Part shown: one piece after another, positions 46,767 through 59,350 of the stretch
Numbering within the stretch: the stretch's first letter is position 1
Layout: every line of letters begins with the position of its first letter
Origin: Agroathelia rolfsii
Taxonomy: Eukaryota > Basidiomycota > Agaricomycetes > Amylocorticiales > Amylocorticiaceae
Length of the DNA stretch: 64,000 nt
Direction: 5' to 3'
Assembly: GCA_018343915.1 (NCBI GenBank)
Contig: JABRWF010000003.1
Coordinates: 4,092,001-4,156,000 of the forward strand
The notes under the pieces: generated by a model
What the model saw: the letters and a program-made list of their open reading frames with translations, nothing else
The model's database searches: none
Told to the model about the DNA's origin: nothing
Position numbers and translations under genes: made by a program

Positions 46767-48711
46767 ATGGGCAACTCCGATTTTGACCCTGCATCACTCG
46801 TCGCGCTCATCGTTTCTTTCGTTGCACTCGTCATCGCGCTCTTCCAGGTCGTACAGCAGTACGCGGCCACAGCGTATGATTACCGTCGGTGCTCACCTCG
46901 CACGATAGGACAATGGGCTACTCGGACACGGAGGAAGTTCATCTGGGACGAGGTCCGTTTCGAGATCACCTTTTCAACGCCGAGGATTAGCATTGCGCCT
47001 CGTCCGAGTTTCTATCACAAATGGCCGTCTTCTCCATCATCGCTTCCATCACCATCTTCGAACGGGCCTGAGACCGTGGACGAGAAGTCGACGCAGGCAG
47101 CCTTCTCTATTGCAGAACCGTCGCCTGAAGTGTTGGAGCCGGGCGCGAGGAATGCCCGTCCGACGACGAAATGGGGATGGCTTCGTCGACGTAGGACGCA
47201 TCATATTCTGCAGCAAAACTTAAATCAGCAGAAACAGTATTGTCTCGTGGAGGACCCCAGGTTTAGCAAGTCTGGTGTTCTTACCTCTTGGTTCGATGCG
47301 GAAGATGATCCATGGTTTTTGCAATCCAAATCTACCGTCCCAGAGGTTGGTAGTACTTTGAATTATTTGAGGTCATGTATCTAAAATTACATCTCCACAG
47401 GCCAAATGCTCCTGGCTCGCTCTCCTTGAAGACACACGTCTCACTAACCTGGGAATAAGTCTCGTAGAAAGACGAAGCTCTTATGATTTCGTTCCAGCGG
47501 ATGCTACACGTCCCATTGCTACTGCTGATCAAGTATCATTCTTAACCCTTCTTTCCCTTATGCGCGTCAACTGGCGTAATCGTGGCGAGGACGGTGAGCT
47601 CTCAGGCCGGGGTGACAACTGCGAAGTTCTTTCGCGAACCCTGCCTGGTCTTGGGCAGCTGTATATCTATCAAGGTCGTGACTCCTATGCACCATTCGAC
47701 TTGACATTAGGGCCCACTAGCAACGTGAAGGCCAATCCCTCGCGATACTACCTCACGTCAGAAGCCGCTCGCCTGGCCATGTTCAACTGCTTTGATCTTG
47801 GTTTCGCGCAGCTGCGAACACACAGTCCCGAAGAGGTTCGAGACTCATTGCAAACGGCGTTCCAGGATACCGAACTTGCTCGTGATGCATCAGAGTCCAT
47901 GGAAGCAGACGGGCGATGGTGCCCAGGACTTGGTGAAGTTGTCGCTTGTTGGGCAACGCCTTCGATGCCCAAGGTCGTTGCAGGAACCTCTGGTCCTTTC
48001 AAGAGCATATGGTCGGCCCATTCTTGTGCTTGTTTTATCGCCATGCCGCACATCTCCGCCATATTAGGGGGACACCCAGCTAATCGAGTCGCGGGCGAAC
48101 CGCTACCTACTGATCAATACCTCAGCACGTCTTCATCTATCGTCACGTTCCATTCATACGTTCAACGGTGGTATACTCTCAACGGCGAACTTGGCCAAGC
48201 TATATATCCCCATCTAGAATGGGCCTCGTCACATTACAAGTATTCCAATAGTCTCTCTGATAATGAGATATCCTGGAAGAGATCGCTCGAGTGTCTTAAC
48301 CTGGTTCAGGAACTCGATGATTTGCTTCGCAAAAACCTACCCAATATTGACCAGGCTGAAATGTTCTCACGAATAGCGCATCAGCAGTTCAAGCGTGGTG
48401 TCAGCGTCTTTCCAGATGCTTCGCGTATTGCGGATCAATCAACGACGGAGGGCGCGTTTTGGCTGGACAGCATTCCCGACGTGGTTGCACATAATACGGT
48501 CGAAGCCGTGTCGGAGCTCGCAAGTTTGTACAAGCATCATGAAGGCGTATTTTTGGAGGAGTTCTTCAGCATGGTCATGATCAATCGGTTGATACGAGGA
48601 GCTTTGTGGTCTTTGCATAATGGAAATGCACCGAGTAAAGAGCAAAGGCCGTTAGAATGCAGTCTCACCAGTCTCTTGTTAGCCGACAATGCCACAGTAT
48701 ATATTGCGTAA
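46767..48711 (+). CDS. Modin-like membrane-anchored protein
   Basis: Two exons (46767-47345, 47401-48711) join in frame to 629 residues. The start MGNSDFDPASLVALIVSFVALVIALFQVVQQYAATAYDYRRC has a single N-terminal membrane helix followed by RTIGQWATRTRRKFIWDEVRFEITFSTPRI. These words match the fungal modin-like family, first known from heterokaryon incompatibility work in Podospora. A proline-rich loop, WFDAEDDPWFL, CSWLALLEDTRL and a long soluble C-terminal domain (MRVNWRNRGEDGELSGRGDNCEVLS, GRWCPGLGEVVACWATPSMP, SAHSCACFIAMPHISAILGGH) follow. No catalytic residues are known to me. The family name is from memory; the protein itself is clear. Confidence 0.7.
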
Positions 48712-50696
48712 CGTATAGATTCACGTAGTAATGACGATAAACATGAATTTTGCGACGACCTGAAACTGTAAGGTGAATATGAGTTGTTGACAAGTCATCA
48801 TATCGTCATGTGCTCTCGCCAGCGCCTCAGTTCAAGTTGTAAGACTTGGTTCTGAACTACCGCGGCTATGACGAGCGTACTGCAATGCGTGGACAAAATG
48901 GCGCTCGAATTGCGGCTTTTCATGCAATTTTCATGGCGTATGAATCTATCACTTGAAAACTATTAATCTTGGCACATGTATCGTGACTATAACTGGGGGC
49001 TATCAAATATTTTCTAACTCCTGAATCTCCGAGTCTTACTGGCATGCAAGAGTAACTGGGAATGAGCCTCAAATGGCGTGAACAATATGTTCATATATAG
49101 CTTTTGAAACTGCTCAAACAAGCAACGACTCCGGCCGACATATTCTGTTCTGTGCTGGAGTCATAGAAATGAGTCGATTGGATTTAGCGCATTCGCGGAC
49201 TATAGCACCTTCAACGACCGGGGTGAAGGGTAAAAGGCAGCACTGTAGGCTTTGAGAACATACAAATAAAACATGAGGAGCATAATTAATCATATATAGA
49301 CAATGCTGGAGGATGATTCAAATTACAACTGGGGTACTATGACATGAGTTAGAATTCTACTGGGACCCCCAATGGACAAATGGGAAGTTCTTTCCGATGC
49401 TTATCCTCGTATTCTAATAGTGAAATGTGGTCCTGAGATGATGTGAGATCTCTAACCTATGTCTTATGAAATATACTGCTTGCTAGGACTAAGGTCGGAG
49501 CCAAGATAACTCTAGCGATGCGATCATCAAGTGTCTTCAAGTTTTCAACAATTTCATTCAACTTGCCACGGGTCTTTTTAAACACCCTTGCGCATCGGAT
49601 ACTTCACATAGTATGAAAAACTACCATCCGTTAATATCATTCTATATATTGATTACCCCCATAGCACTATGTCATATTTTAAATTATTGGGCTTACAATC
49701 ACTGTAGTGGCCGACTTAGCTCTCAACCCTCAACCATAACAGTGTTTTTCTCTATCCCTCTATCCCTATTAATTTACTTTATAGTTCTCTGGTGACCCTC
49801 AGTGAAAAGTGAAGTCAGACAATACATGCAATCACCTCGTGCGTTTTTTTTTTCTTTACATTGAGTGGACTAAGGGTGACATTGTCTGACTTCGCTTTTC
49901 ATTGAGGGTGGCCCTTCATTCCTTCGAAATAATAACTCACTAAATATAAGTGAAAGCTCTTACCACCTGGACCGCCGGCAATGAACCTTGTTATCCGCCG
50001 GCAGCTGCCTTCACAAGAAGATGTAGTTAATGGCAGAAACCTACGTTATCGCTAGGTCGCACGGTTATACTCAACCCAACCATAATGCGATGGTTATAAT
50101 CATCGCTACTTATGTACATGCTAGTGCTTCCACACTCCCTCAGTACTCACCCTTCAAGTTGTACGAGCCGTCGGACTTGTTAAGATAATTTCCATCTTCC
50201 GGACCCCCATTTTAGCGACCCTCATAATAGGACTTCTAATCAAAGTGCGCGATCATCGAACATGCATACACATGCATAATACTGACTTGTGACCCTGCTA
50301 AACTTGGAACCGGTACGGAATACGATCCCTACTACACCGTAGGCCTAGTCACCTGAGCCTTCTAATAGTGATCGGCCGGTCTGGAAAACTGCCAGGTCAT
50401 AACTGTATAATCGCCAATCAAATATCACATACCGCCCTCTCTACACCCGTTATGTGATTCTTAATACTTGCGTTACTTGACGGTAGAGTGGATGTAAAGA
50501 TATGTCAGGCATTCTGTCACATGCATTCCACTCGTAGTTCATGGCCAGTGCCTGTCAGCTGCTGCACCAAATGCCTCCGTCTTGTATTTTCGGTTCATGA
50601 TGATAGGACCTCTCTTCCGCAGTTCCAAATCTTTTGTGCGCTCTAGGTATTTAAGATCTCAGGGTAGTGCGTTTTTGGGCCGCCGGTATCAAAGTC
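48712..50696. other. Intergenic region, no gene recognised apart from an inverted repeat
   Basis: About 2 kb between the modin-like gene and the GH51 gene. Short frames only. The 123-base inverted-repeat element at 49791-49913 is the single structured feature seen. Confidence 0.45.
49791..49913. repeat. Short inverted-repeat element (MITE-like or hairpin)
   Basis: The 33 bases at 49791-49823 (starting ggtgaccctcagtgaaaa) match, with a few mismatches, the reverse complement of 49881-49913 (ending ttcattgagggtggcc). A spacer of about 57 bases separates the arms. No coding capacity exists inside. No clear target-site duplication was found, so it could be a miniature transposable element or a transcribed hairpin. 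Confidence 0.7.
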
Positions 50697-53600
50697 ATGG
50701 CCTTCTCATTGCTTGTGCAAACTGTGTTAGCCAGTACATGGCTTCTTACGTCTTGTCTCGCAACGTACAACGTTACAATCAACTCTACAGCAAGTCATAC
50801 TATTCCTACTACGCTATGGGGTCAAATGTTTGAAGTTGAGTGTCTTGGTTGCAAGTAGTTGACTTGACATCTAACCATCGTTGATCTTAGGATATTAGCG
50901 TGAGTTTCTTCCTTTATCTTATTTGGATTGACTGATCCACTACTCTATATTGAATAGCACGTAAGTTGAGCCTTTGGAGGAATAAATGTGATGTTTAACC
51001 TTTCTTAGAGTGGAGATGGTGGACTCTACGGCGAACGTAAGCACGGTTTTCATTGTCATATATATACCTAATAAGCCTTTGGTCATTGTCAGTCCTTCAA
51101 AACCGAGCGTTCCAACAGGTGACTGCAGGCACAAGCGCAGCTCTGGATGCATGGTCTGCATCAAATGGCTCAACCATTGCTGTGATTGCGGATACTACAC
51201 CAGTATCTTCTGCCCTGCCTAATTCGCTTCAAGTCACCATACCAAGTGGAACTACGGGATACTCAGGATTTGGTATGATAGTCGGCCTTCAGCTTTCTTA
51301 CTCTTATTAACGACGTGATTTAGCTAACAGCGGTTACTGGGGTAATAGATGATGCCTGAAGTTGATACCACTATATCTAACATTATTTGCGCAGGTATCA
51401 AGGTCAACTCGTCCTGGACGTATAATGCGTCATTTTATTATCGTTTCCCGACGTCTTCTAGCTACTCCGGGTCTGTTGTCCTTTCACTTACGGATAGTAG
51501 TTCTGGCACCGTATACGGCTCCGCGTCCGTTACTCTTGATGGTTCTCAGACTTCATGGGCGCAAGTAGCAGTTGCCATCACGCCGACGGAATCTGCAAGC
51601 TCAACGAGCAACAACTTTACCATTTCTATTCCTGATGCTGCAGGGGAAACCATCAATTTCGCCATGTTCTCACTTTTCCCGCCTACCTTCAAGAACCGAC
51701 AGAATGGGATGCGCATTGATATTGCGGAGACATTGGCAACTGCAAAGCCGGCTTTCTTTAGGTTCCCAGGAGGGAACAATCTAGTACGCATGTTTGTTAT
51801 CTTTCTATTTTAATTGCATTCTCTGATACCTTGCCACTCTCGCAGGAGGTGAGAAATCCGAGCTTCACATGCCACGACTACTGCAGCTTCTGACACACTC
51901 CCGCCCGCCTTAATAGGGAGAGACTACCGCTACAAGATGGCAGTGGAATGCCACGGTTGGACCGCTTGTTGACCGACCCGGTAAGCCCTACTCTACGACA
52001 TGTAGACATTTAACCAATCAATTGAAACCCAATGTCCAGGCCGTGTGGGCGATGTAGGTCTGCTATACATACTCTAAATTTCTGAGAGTTGAGCAAGCCG
52101 TGTCAGTGGGGATATGCAAACACAGATGGACTTGGACTTCTCGAGTATTTGTACTGGATTGAAGATGCAGGAATGGAACCAATCATGGCTGGTACGCTTT
52201 CCTTTTTTCAAGTAATTTTTACCAAGTGATTGATTGTCATTATAGTCTGGGCAGGCTACTCCTTGGGAGGAACCAGTGTAGCCGAGGCAGATCTTGCACC
52301 GTACATACAACAAGCCATAGATCAGATCAATTTCGTCGTGGGTGACGCATCAGAAAGCTCTGCTGGTACAAAGATTATTAAATCGTAGAAGAATAGTAAC
52401 TGACATCTATCACAGCCGCTCTTCGAGCATCATTGGGTCATCCTGAACCATTTTCCTTGAAATATGTGGAGATTGGAAATGAAGGCAAGATTACTCTTTG
52501 AGACTGGTCTCGGCTATTTTAACCGTTCAGAACACAGACTTCCTCGCTGAGGATTCTTACGTTTACAGATGGCGAGATTTTGCAGGAAACTTGTCTGCGG
52601 CCTTCCCAGACATTCGTAAGTCGAGTTCAATATCCATCACGGTGCTACTTCAGCTGATGGCAACGATTTATGCAGGATTCATTGCTACTTCATATCCGAC
52701 AGGGCCAACACTCACCCCCACACCCCAATCTGTAAGCGATAAAAGCTCGAAATTTTATATGCACTAACCTCACATCTCGTCTAAGTGGGATCTTCACGTG
52801 TATTCAACACCTTCATATTTTGCTACAAACGTTTTCTTGTACGACAGTTATGATGTGAGTAATACTTCGATTATGATCCAGTAGGAATACTCAATCATGC
52901 ATATAGCGGGATGGAACGACCTACTTTCAAGGCGAATACGCTGCCATGTAAGTTGGATCTAAATTTTTGCTAGGGATCGAGTAGTGACTATTAGGATGAT
53001 AACTTTAGATCCACAAACTCCGACGACATATGGAGTTCCGATGGTCGTCTTACATATCCTACTATTGAGAGCAGCGTTTCTGAAGCGGCGTACATGACCG
53101 GTTAGTGGACATTTTCATTAATCAAAATTCAAGATTCTGATACCGAGAAAAAGGTATTGAGAGGAACTCAGACATCGTATTTGCTGCTTCGTATGCTCCA
53201 TTGCTCATGGTAATCCCGACATTCTACCAGATATAGGACTGATCTAACGCCAAAATAGAACACTAACTTCCAATCATGGACACCGAACTTGGTTAACTTT
53301 GATGCTGGAAGTGTATATCCATCAACATCCTACTAGTAAGCTACTCTTATCCTATTCCGAAATGAAAGAGATATTAAGAACAATGTCAGTGTCCAAAGTC
53401 TCTTTGGTAACTACCGTGGTGATGTTTATCTGCCGAGTACACTCCCATCATCCAGCGGCACGTTGTTCTGGAGCGTAACCAGGAACAACGCAACTTCACA
53501 GCTCTATATTAAGGTGATTGGTTGCTGTCATCATATTTCGCTCTCTTTTTTGCTGACCTGGAAATAAAGATCGCCAATGTTGGCTCGTCCTCTGCTACCC

Positions 53601-53797
53601 TGCAATTTAACCTGCCTTATGACACGGTATCATCGACTGGTACCGCAATCGTCCTGACGAGCTCAGAGACAACATCTAACACACCTAGTAATCCGTATGC
53701 TGCCATTCCAGTAACCTCGACGATTGACACGGGAGCGACATTTACCTACAACAGTGCAGCATGGTCTTTCAGTGTGCTGATCGTGGATGCATATTGA
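50697..53797 (+). CDS. GH51 alpha-L-arabinofuranosidase, secreted
   Basis: Twenty-two exons join in frame to 646 residues; the main ones are 50697-50834, 51093-51272, 51395-51783, 52246-52365 and 53570-53797. A signal peptide (FSLLVQTVLASTWLLTSCLA) precedes MFEDISHSGDG, LLQNRAFQQVT, a carbohydrate-binding-like beta domain, and the GH51 barrel: FFRFPGGNNLEGETTATRW, WGYANTDGLGLLEYLYW, the acid/base word YVEIGNED, WDLHVYSTPSYF, and FQGEYAAISTNS, which carries the likely nucleophile Glu. GH51 enzymes release arabinose from arabinoxylan and arabinan in plant walls. Exons 50958-50960 (CAC) and 51846-51848 (GAG) are 3 bases each and supply H and E of conserved words. Exon 52040-52053 is 14 bases. 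The intron 52485-52537 has a GC donor (GCAAGA). Confidence 0.9.
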
Positions 53798-54065
53798 TGG
53801 GGATGTGTATTTCGGTATTCAAAAGAACTATGTATTCTTTTGTATAATATTCATTAGCAATACAAGTCGAACATCCATTCCAGAAATCGAATGTAATAGC
53901 TGCATACAAAGAACACTTATACAGTGGTGATCAGAGATCATGATCACGTGAACGGCGGAGTTGGAAGAGGCGGCGCCAGAAAAGCAGCAAAGCACTGGTC
54001 CTTTGCAGGTTGGAAAGAGCTACGATCGGCCTGAACGCGTCTCATTTCGCTTACGATCATTCACG

Positions 54066-57000
54066 ATGACCTCCTGGACTCCCCAGCCCCAGGGGCTGCA
54101 AGAAATCCTCCAGACAATCCATGATTCTACGGATACCACAAAGCAGCACAGTATCACAATGGTACGCAAGCTACTCGGATAGCATCCCGCATACTGACTT
54201 CATCTGCAATCTAGAAACTCAATAGCTTCACGCGAGCACCAGACTACATCGCATATCTGGCATATATCCTCTCTGCAATGCCACGGGAAGAAGATCGCAT
54301 TCGGTCGATTGCAGGATACTTACTTAAAAATAATGCTCGTCTCATCATGGGTGCCTCACCAGACGTTGTCGCGTTTGTTAAACAAGCCGTTCTACAAGCA
54401 TTCACGGACAGCTCACCAATGATTCGAAATGCTGCTGGACAAGATGTTGTCGCTTTTCTTGGACATCTGGAGCCAAGAAATTGGCCCGAGTGCTTAGGCA
54501 TGTTAGTAGAACTATTGGATTCTCCTGATGCCGAAAAACAAGAGGTGTGTAGTTACTCTGGATGTATTTCTTTCCTATTCCTTGTTAGATCACTGCGTAG
54601 ACGCGTCAGAATTGGGGTGTCGCGTGGCATTGCGGCTGTTTCATGTTTTCATTGTCCCGATCATCTCTCTGATCTTGTTTTCACGACTATGGCTCATCCG
54701 ATATATCTAGGCTGCGTTCAATGCCCTGGAAAAGGCATGTGAAGATTATCCACGCAAACTCGATGTCGAGATCAACGGTACACGACCTCTCGATTTCATG
54801 ATCCCCAAATTCCTTCACATGACAGAACACCCTTCTCCTCGGATTCGTGCTCACGCTGTGGCTTGCCTGTCATATTTCGTGCCAGTACCATCACAGTCAC
54901 TATTTGCTCACATCGACACGTTCATCGCTGCACTTTTCAAGTGCGCATCAGATGCTGATCCTGCCGTGCGGCGGCATGTCTGTCAGGCTTTAGTTCTGCT
55001 ACTTGCTGCTCGACCAGAGAAGTTGATGCCGGAGATGGAAAATGTTGCCGAGTACATGCTGTACTCTACAAAAGATAAAGACGAGAGTGTTGCTCTGGAA
55101 GCATGCGAGTTTTGGCTCACTTTCGCTGAAGATGCTGAACTATCGCCATACCTTGCCCCATTGCTTGCTCGTGTCGCGCCTGTCCTTTTGGATTGTATGG
55201 TGTACGGAGAGGATGATCTTCTTTGGCTGGAAGGCGACATCGAGGGCGACGACGCTGCTGTCCCAGACAAAGAAACAGATATCAAACCTCGTCATTACGG
55301 TGGCAAGTCTCATGGTCTTGAGCACGAAGCAGCTCCTGAAGATCCTTCCTCTGGTTCGAAGACACGAGTTGGTACATACGGCGAGGAAACTATTGATTCT
55401 GATGAAGAATATGATGACGAAGACGATTTTGCCGATGAGATGTCTACGGAATGGAACCTGCGAAAGTGCGCTGCTGCCGCCCTTGATGTGTTAGCCGTAA
55501 GATACGGCGCCGATTTACTGGCGGTGCTCCTTGGTCCTCTGAAAGATAAGCTTTGGAGTCAAGATTGGCTACAAAGGGAAAGTGGCATTCTCGCACTTGG
55601 AGCGATGGCCGAAGGTGAACTTCTTCAGCTTGTTAATCGACTTGACTCTAATATTCACATATAGGTTGTATTGAGGCAATTGAACCTCATTTACCTACAT
55701 TGGTCCCCTATCTCGTCAATACCCTAAACGATCCCAAACCATTGGTACGCTCTATAACGTGCTGGACGCTGGGCCGTTATGCCAGTTGGTGCACTCAGTC
55801 TGTTTCGGAAGAGCACAAGAGTCTGTTCCTTGTTCCTACGATGGAAGGGGTACGTCGACTGCCATCCGCTTGCAACTATCCTTTTTAATCTTTCCCGCTC
55901 TTGTAATAGCTTCTTCGTATGGTTCTGGACAACAACAAGCGAGTACAAGAAGCTGGATGTAGTGCTTTTGCTACCCTCGAGGAAGATGCGGGACCTGAAC
56001 TCGCGCCATACCTTGAGCCTATCTTGCGCAACCTTGTGTTTGCCTTCGACAAATATCAGCATAAGAATATGTTGATTTTGTATGACGCTGTAGGGACCTT
56101 GGCCGATGCAGTCGGGCCCGCATTGCAAAACCCCGCATACGTGGATATCCTTATGCCCCCACTGACTCAGCGATGGTCGAAACTCAAGGATGACGATGAA
56201 GATCTCATCCCCTTGCTTGAGGTCCGTTTACATTGTTCCCTCAAATTTCCATCCCAATAACATCGCTCCAGTGCCTGGCCTCTGTAACCATTGCTATGGG
56301 ACCCTCTTTCTTGCCATACGCTGGACCTGTGTTCGAGCGATGTGTCAACATCGTGCACAGGTCTCTTTTGATGTATCAGGCCTATCAAGAAAATCCAGAC
56401 TTGGAAGAACCGGACAAGGCTTTCCTTGTTGTTGCTCTCGATCTCCTCTCCGGTCTGATCCAGGGTTTGTCGATGTCCTTAGAGCAATTTATCAACAGCA
56501 CAAACCCCAATCTGCTTTCTCTTCTGACCGTCTGCTTGAAGCACCCACAAGCACCAGTAAGACAATCGGCTTACGCGCTCGTGGGTGATATGGCCATGGG
56601 CTGCTTCACGATCTTGAGGCCGTACATGCCCGGGATCATGACTGAGCTCATACTACAACTCGATCCGGAACCAAAAGTCGAGTTTGTGAGTGCTTGCAAC
56701 AATGCAGCCTGGTCTGTAGGCGAGGTAGCCCTACGATATGGCCGTGGTGCGTTAGCATTGTATCTAAATTGCAGATTGTTTACAATCCTGATGATGCTGG
56801 TTAGATGATGCTGAGTTCCAGCAATGGGTGCAACCGCTCATTTCCCGTCTAATACCAATTTTACTGCATCCCAAGGCACCCCGTAGCCTCCACGAGAACG
56901 CAGCGGTATCCATAGGCCGCATTGGCCTTATGCACCCCGGCTTAGTCGCACCCCATCTGGGCGAATTCTCACAGGCATGGTGTCAGGCTCTGTACGAGAT

Positions 57001-57311
57001 TCGAGACAACGAAGAAAAGGACTCGGCATTCCGGGGGCTGTGTACTCTCATTCAGCAAAACCCTGCTGGTATTGCTAAGGTGCGTTATGATAGCTAAACA
57101 ACGTATATGTGATACTTAATAAATGCTTCAGAGCTTGCTATGGTTCTGCAATGCTATCGTACGATGGAACACGCCTTCAGCAGAGTTGAATGCCATGTTC
57201 CAAGCTCTTCTATCAAGCTTCAAGGGCGCTGATCCTGCTGGCTGGCAGGCCCAAGTGAGCAACTTCCCGCCATCGATCCAAGAGCGTCTGGCCGCACGAT
57301 ATGGTGTCTAA
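54066..57311 (+). CDS. KAP104: Transportin / importin beta-2 (Kap104 type)
   Basis: Eight exons (54066-54161, 54215-54544, 54711-55614, 55665-55849, 55910-56221, 56272-56746, 56805-57079, 57132-57311) join in frame to 918 residues, the normal transportin length. HEAT-type helix pairs run throughout ([29 protein letters not shown] [16 protein letters not shown]). The acidic internal loop characteristic of this karyopherin is at about residues 310-360 ([27 protein letters not shown]). The C-terminus reads [15 protein letters not shown], the family ending. It imports mRNA-binding proteins with PY nuclear localisation signals into the nucleus under control of Ran. All introns are GT-AG. Confidence 0.92.
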
Positions 57312-58083
57312 ATCTGCTCGGGGGAGATCATAAAAGTCTTTTTACGCCTCTAGCAGATGGTTGGTACCATTTTTTCTGCTTTAATCCAAATGACTTGTAC
57401 CATTTTTGTGCCCACGTTTTCTCTATTTAAACGGCTACTCTCTGCCACATGTAGCATTTTCAATACCTTTCCATGTTTCTTATGTCTCCTTACCTACCTA
57501 CGTACCTACCTACCGTCTCTTTCTTTCCTTACTCTTACCTACGTACTACTTCAAATTACATACGTTTACCTCTCTCCGGATTTCTTCCTACTACGTACTG
57601 CCGCTATAGCGCACCCATTAGCTTTCTGTCGCTTGTTTACGTTTCCATTCATTGGGCAATGTATTCCTCCTACAATTCATCTTTTCTCTTGCACACTCCG
57701 CTCGTTCTTTACTTACATAGCTACAAGTAGATATAAATGCCTACTCTGTCCTCATCCGTCACTGCAAATTTTTTTCTTTTATCAAAAAAGAGCAAACGAA
57801 GTTATCAGTTACCAGTTATTCGGATACGTGGATATATGTACGCTTAAACATCAATACGAGATCAAAGAAGAAAAACCGCCACTACTAACACCTGGAAAGC
57901 TAGCCGAGACGCAGGCTTTTTAATCATTCCATGCCTATAGGTAGTAAAGCCTAGTAAGGTTTCGGCCATTCGGTTATATTCTGTGGATGTGGTGGAAAAA
58001 AGGGGGTGCGTATGAGTCAGTGAGTCAGAAAAAGGATATGCCACAAGTATCAAAAGAGGGAAACAGAGAAATTGACGAAGCGG
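57312..58083. other. Intergenic between convergent genes
   Basis: 3' flanks of transportin (plus) and of the UstYa-like gene (minus). The first part is a pyrimidine-rich stretch with repeated TACCTACC-type words near 57495-57520. No gene was recognised. Confidence 0.5.
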
Positions 58084-59350
58084 TCATGACAACGCATCAA
58101 GCAGGCAGAATAACAATAGGACGAGACAAGACGCAAACCAAAAAAAAAGCAGTGTACGTACATTTGCCTTTGCATAGCGCCGCCACTCAATAAAATTCCT
58201 GTCGAGAGCCGACTGTAGCGCACCGGAATCATGACACTGCCTCGGTGGATATATCTTGGCTCGGTGGTGCTGCTGTTGCTGTTGTTGCTGCTGCCGCAGG
58301 CGCAGCTTTTGATGCGTTCTGAAACTCGCCGCTACCGCGCGGTCGGCGATGGTATCGCTGTACCTGGAATCATCGCTGTTGGAGCTGGAGCTGGGGCTGT
58401 TGCTATTGCCGTCGCCAAGGCCATGGTCCCGCTTCCTCATGATGCTGCTACTGCCGGCATTGCTGCTGTTCGCTAGGCGTGTCTCGCCATCCTTTTCGTC
58501 ATCTTTCTCGAATTGGAGAAGAAAATCGCCTGGTTCGAGTGTGACGTCAGCTTCGCAGAGGATGCTCTGACGGAGATAAGACAGGCAGTGTTGCATGTGA
58601 TGGTCTTTATCCGACGCAGATTCTGCATAGTCGGCGTCTGCCATGATCGACCGGAATACGCGTAGGCAGTGGATCTATTCATAAATTACGCTTCAGTAAA
58701 CGCCAATTGGCTATCATCAATCCAAGAGAGAAATGAGAGATTTATTGATGATTTTTTTAATTGGGTGTATATGAGGATAAATCATCCAAGCGTAGTGACG
58801 GACAGATGGGCTGTGCGTTCATATAATAATAATTGATGATGCAAAGGGAGGAATCAAAATGAAATTGCATCAAAATAACGCACCTCATGCCACATGGATA
58901 ACAAAAAGGGACGCTTGTCGGGTCCTAGGCGTACAATACCACCCCAAGGGCCGTTGAGCGAGTTGATGTCGTGTTCCGAGTACCCGCGGAAAAGAGGATA
59001 AGCGCTGGATTCCTGAAAGGACATAGCCGTTATGGACTTCTCATAGGTATCGGGGTCTGCCTCAGAGAATGTACGGGGAAAGTCGGTAGCAATGTAGGTG
59101 TGTGAGTCGGACGCCGAGGATTGAAAGTCTAATGTATATTTGATCATGATTATTGGACGGTCTTGTGTTTGAGTCGGCAGTATGACGAGGGTATTGCTAG
59201 TGTTGTGATATAATAAAGCTCACCATTGAGATTCGTATGAATAAATCCCAGTCTTTGGCCGAGAATGTATATGAAAATAAAGAAATTAATGGTCCAGCAT
59301 AGTCCAATTACAATGCTAGGCCATCTGTGTGTTTTCTGTGTCGTTGACAT
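58084..59350 (-). CDS. UstYa-like (DUF3328) protein with long low-complexity insert
   Basis: Three exons (59350-59224, 59128-58884, 58674-58084) join in frame to 320 residues. An N-terminal membrane helix (PSIVIGLCWTINFFIFIYIL) is followed by LGPDKRPFLLSMWHEIHCLRVF and HMQHCLSYLRQSILCEADVTLEPGD, which are the two H-x-x-H-C-type motifs of the UstYa family. These proteins act as copper-type oxidases or cyclases in fungal peptide and other secondary metabolism. An acidic/Ser/Asn-rich insert and an eight-Gln run then precede the usual C-terminal word, here QCHDSGALQSALDRNFIEW. A second hydrophobic segment (LLFFWFASCLVLLLFCLL) forms the very C-terminus, which is unusual. The insert might hide an intron, although the frame is open. 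Confidence 0.75.

Noticed and set aside
57490..57600. TACCTACC-type repeats as a possible satellite
   Set aside because: Too short and irregular; it is pyrimidine-rich 3' flank of the transportin gene.
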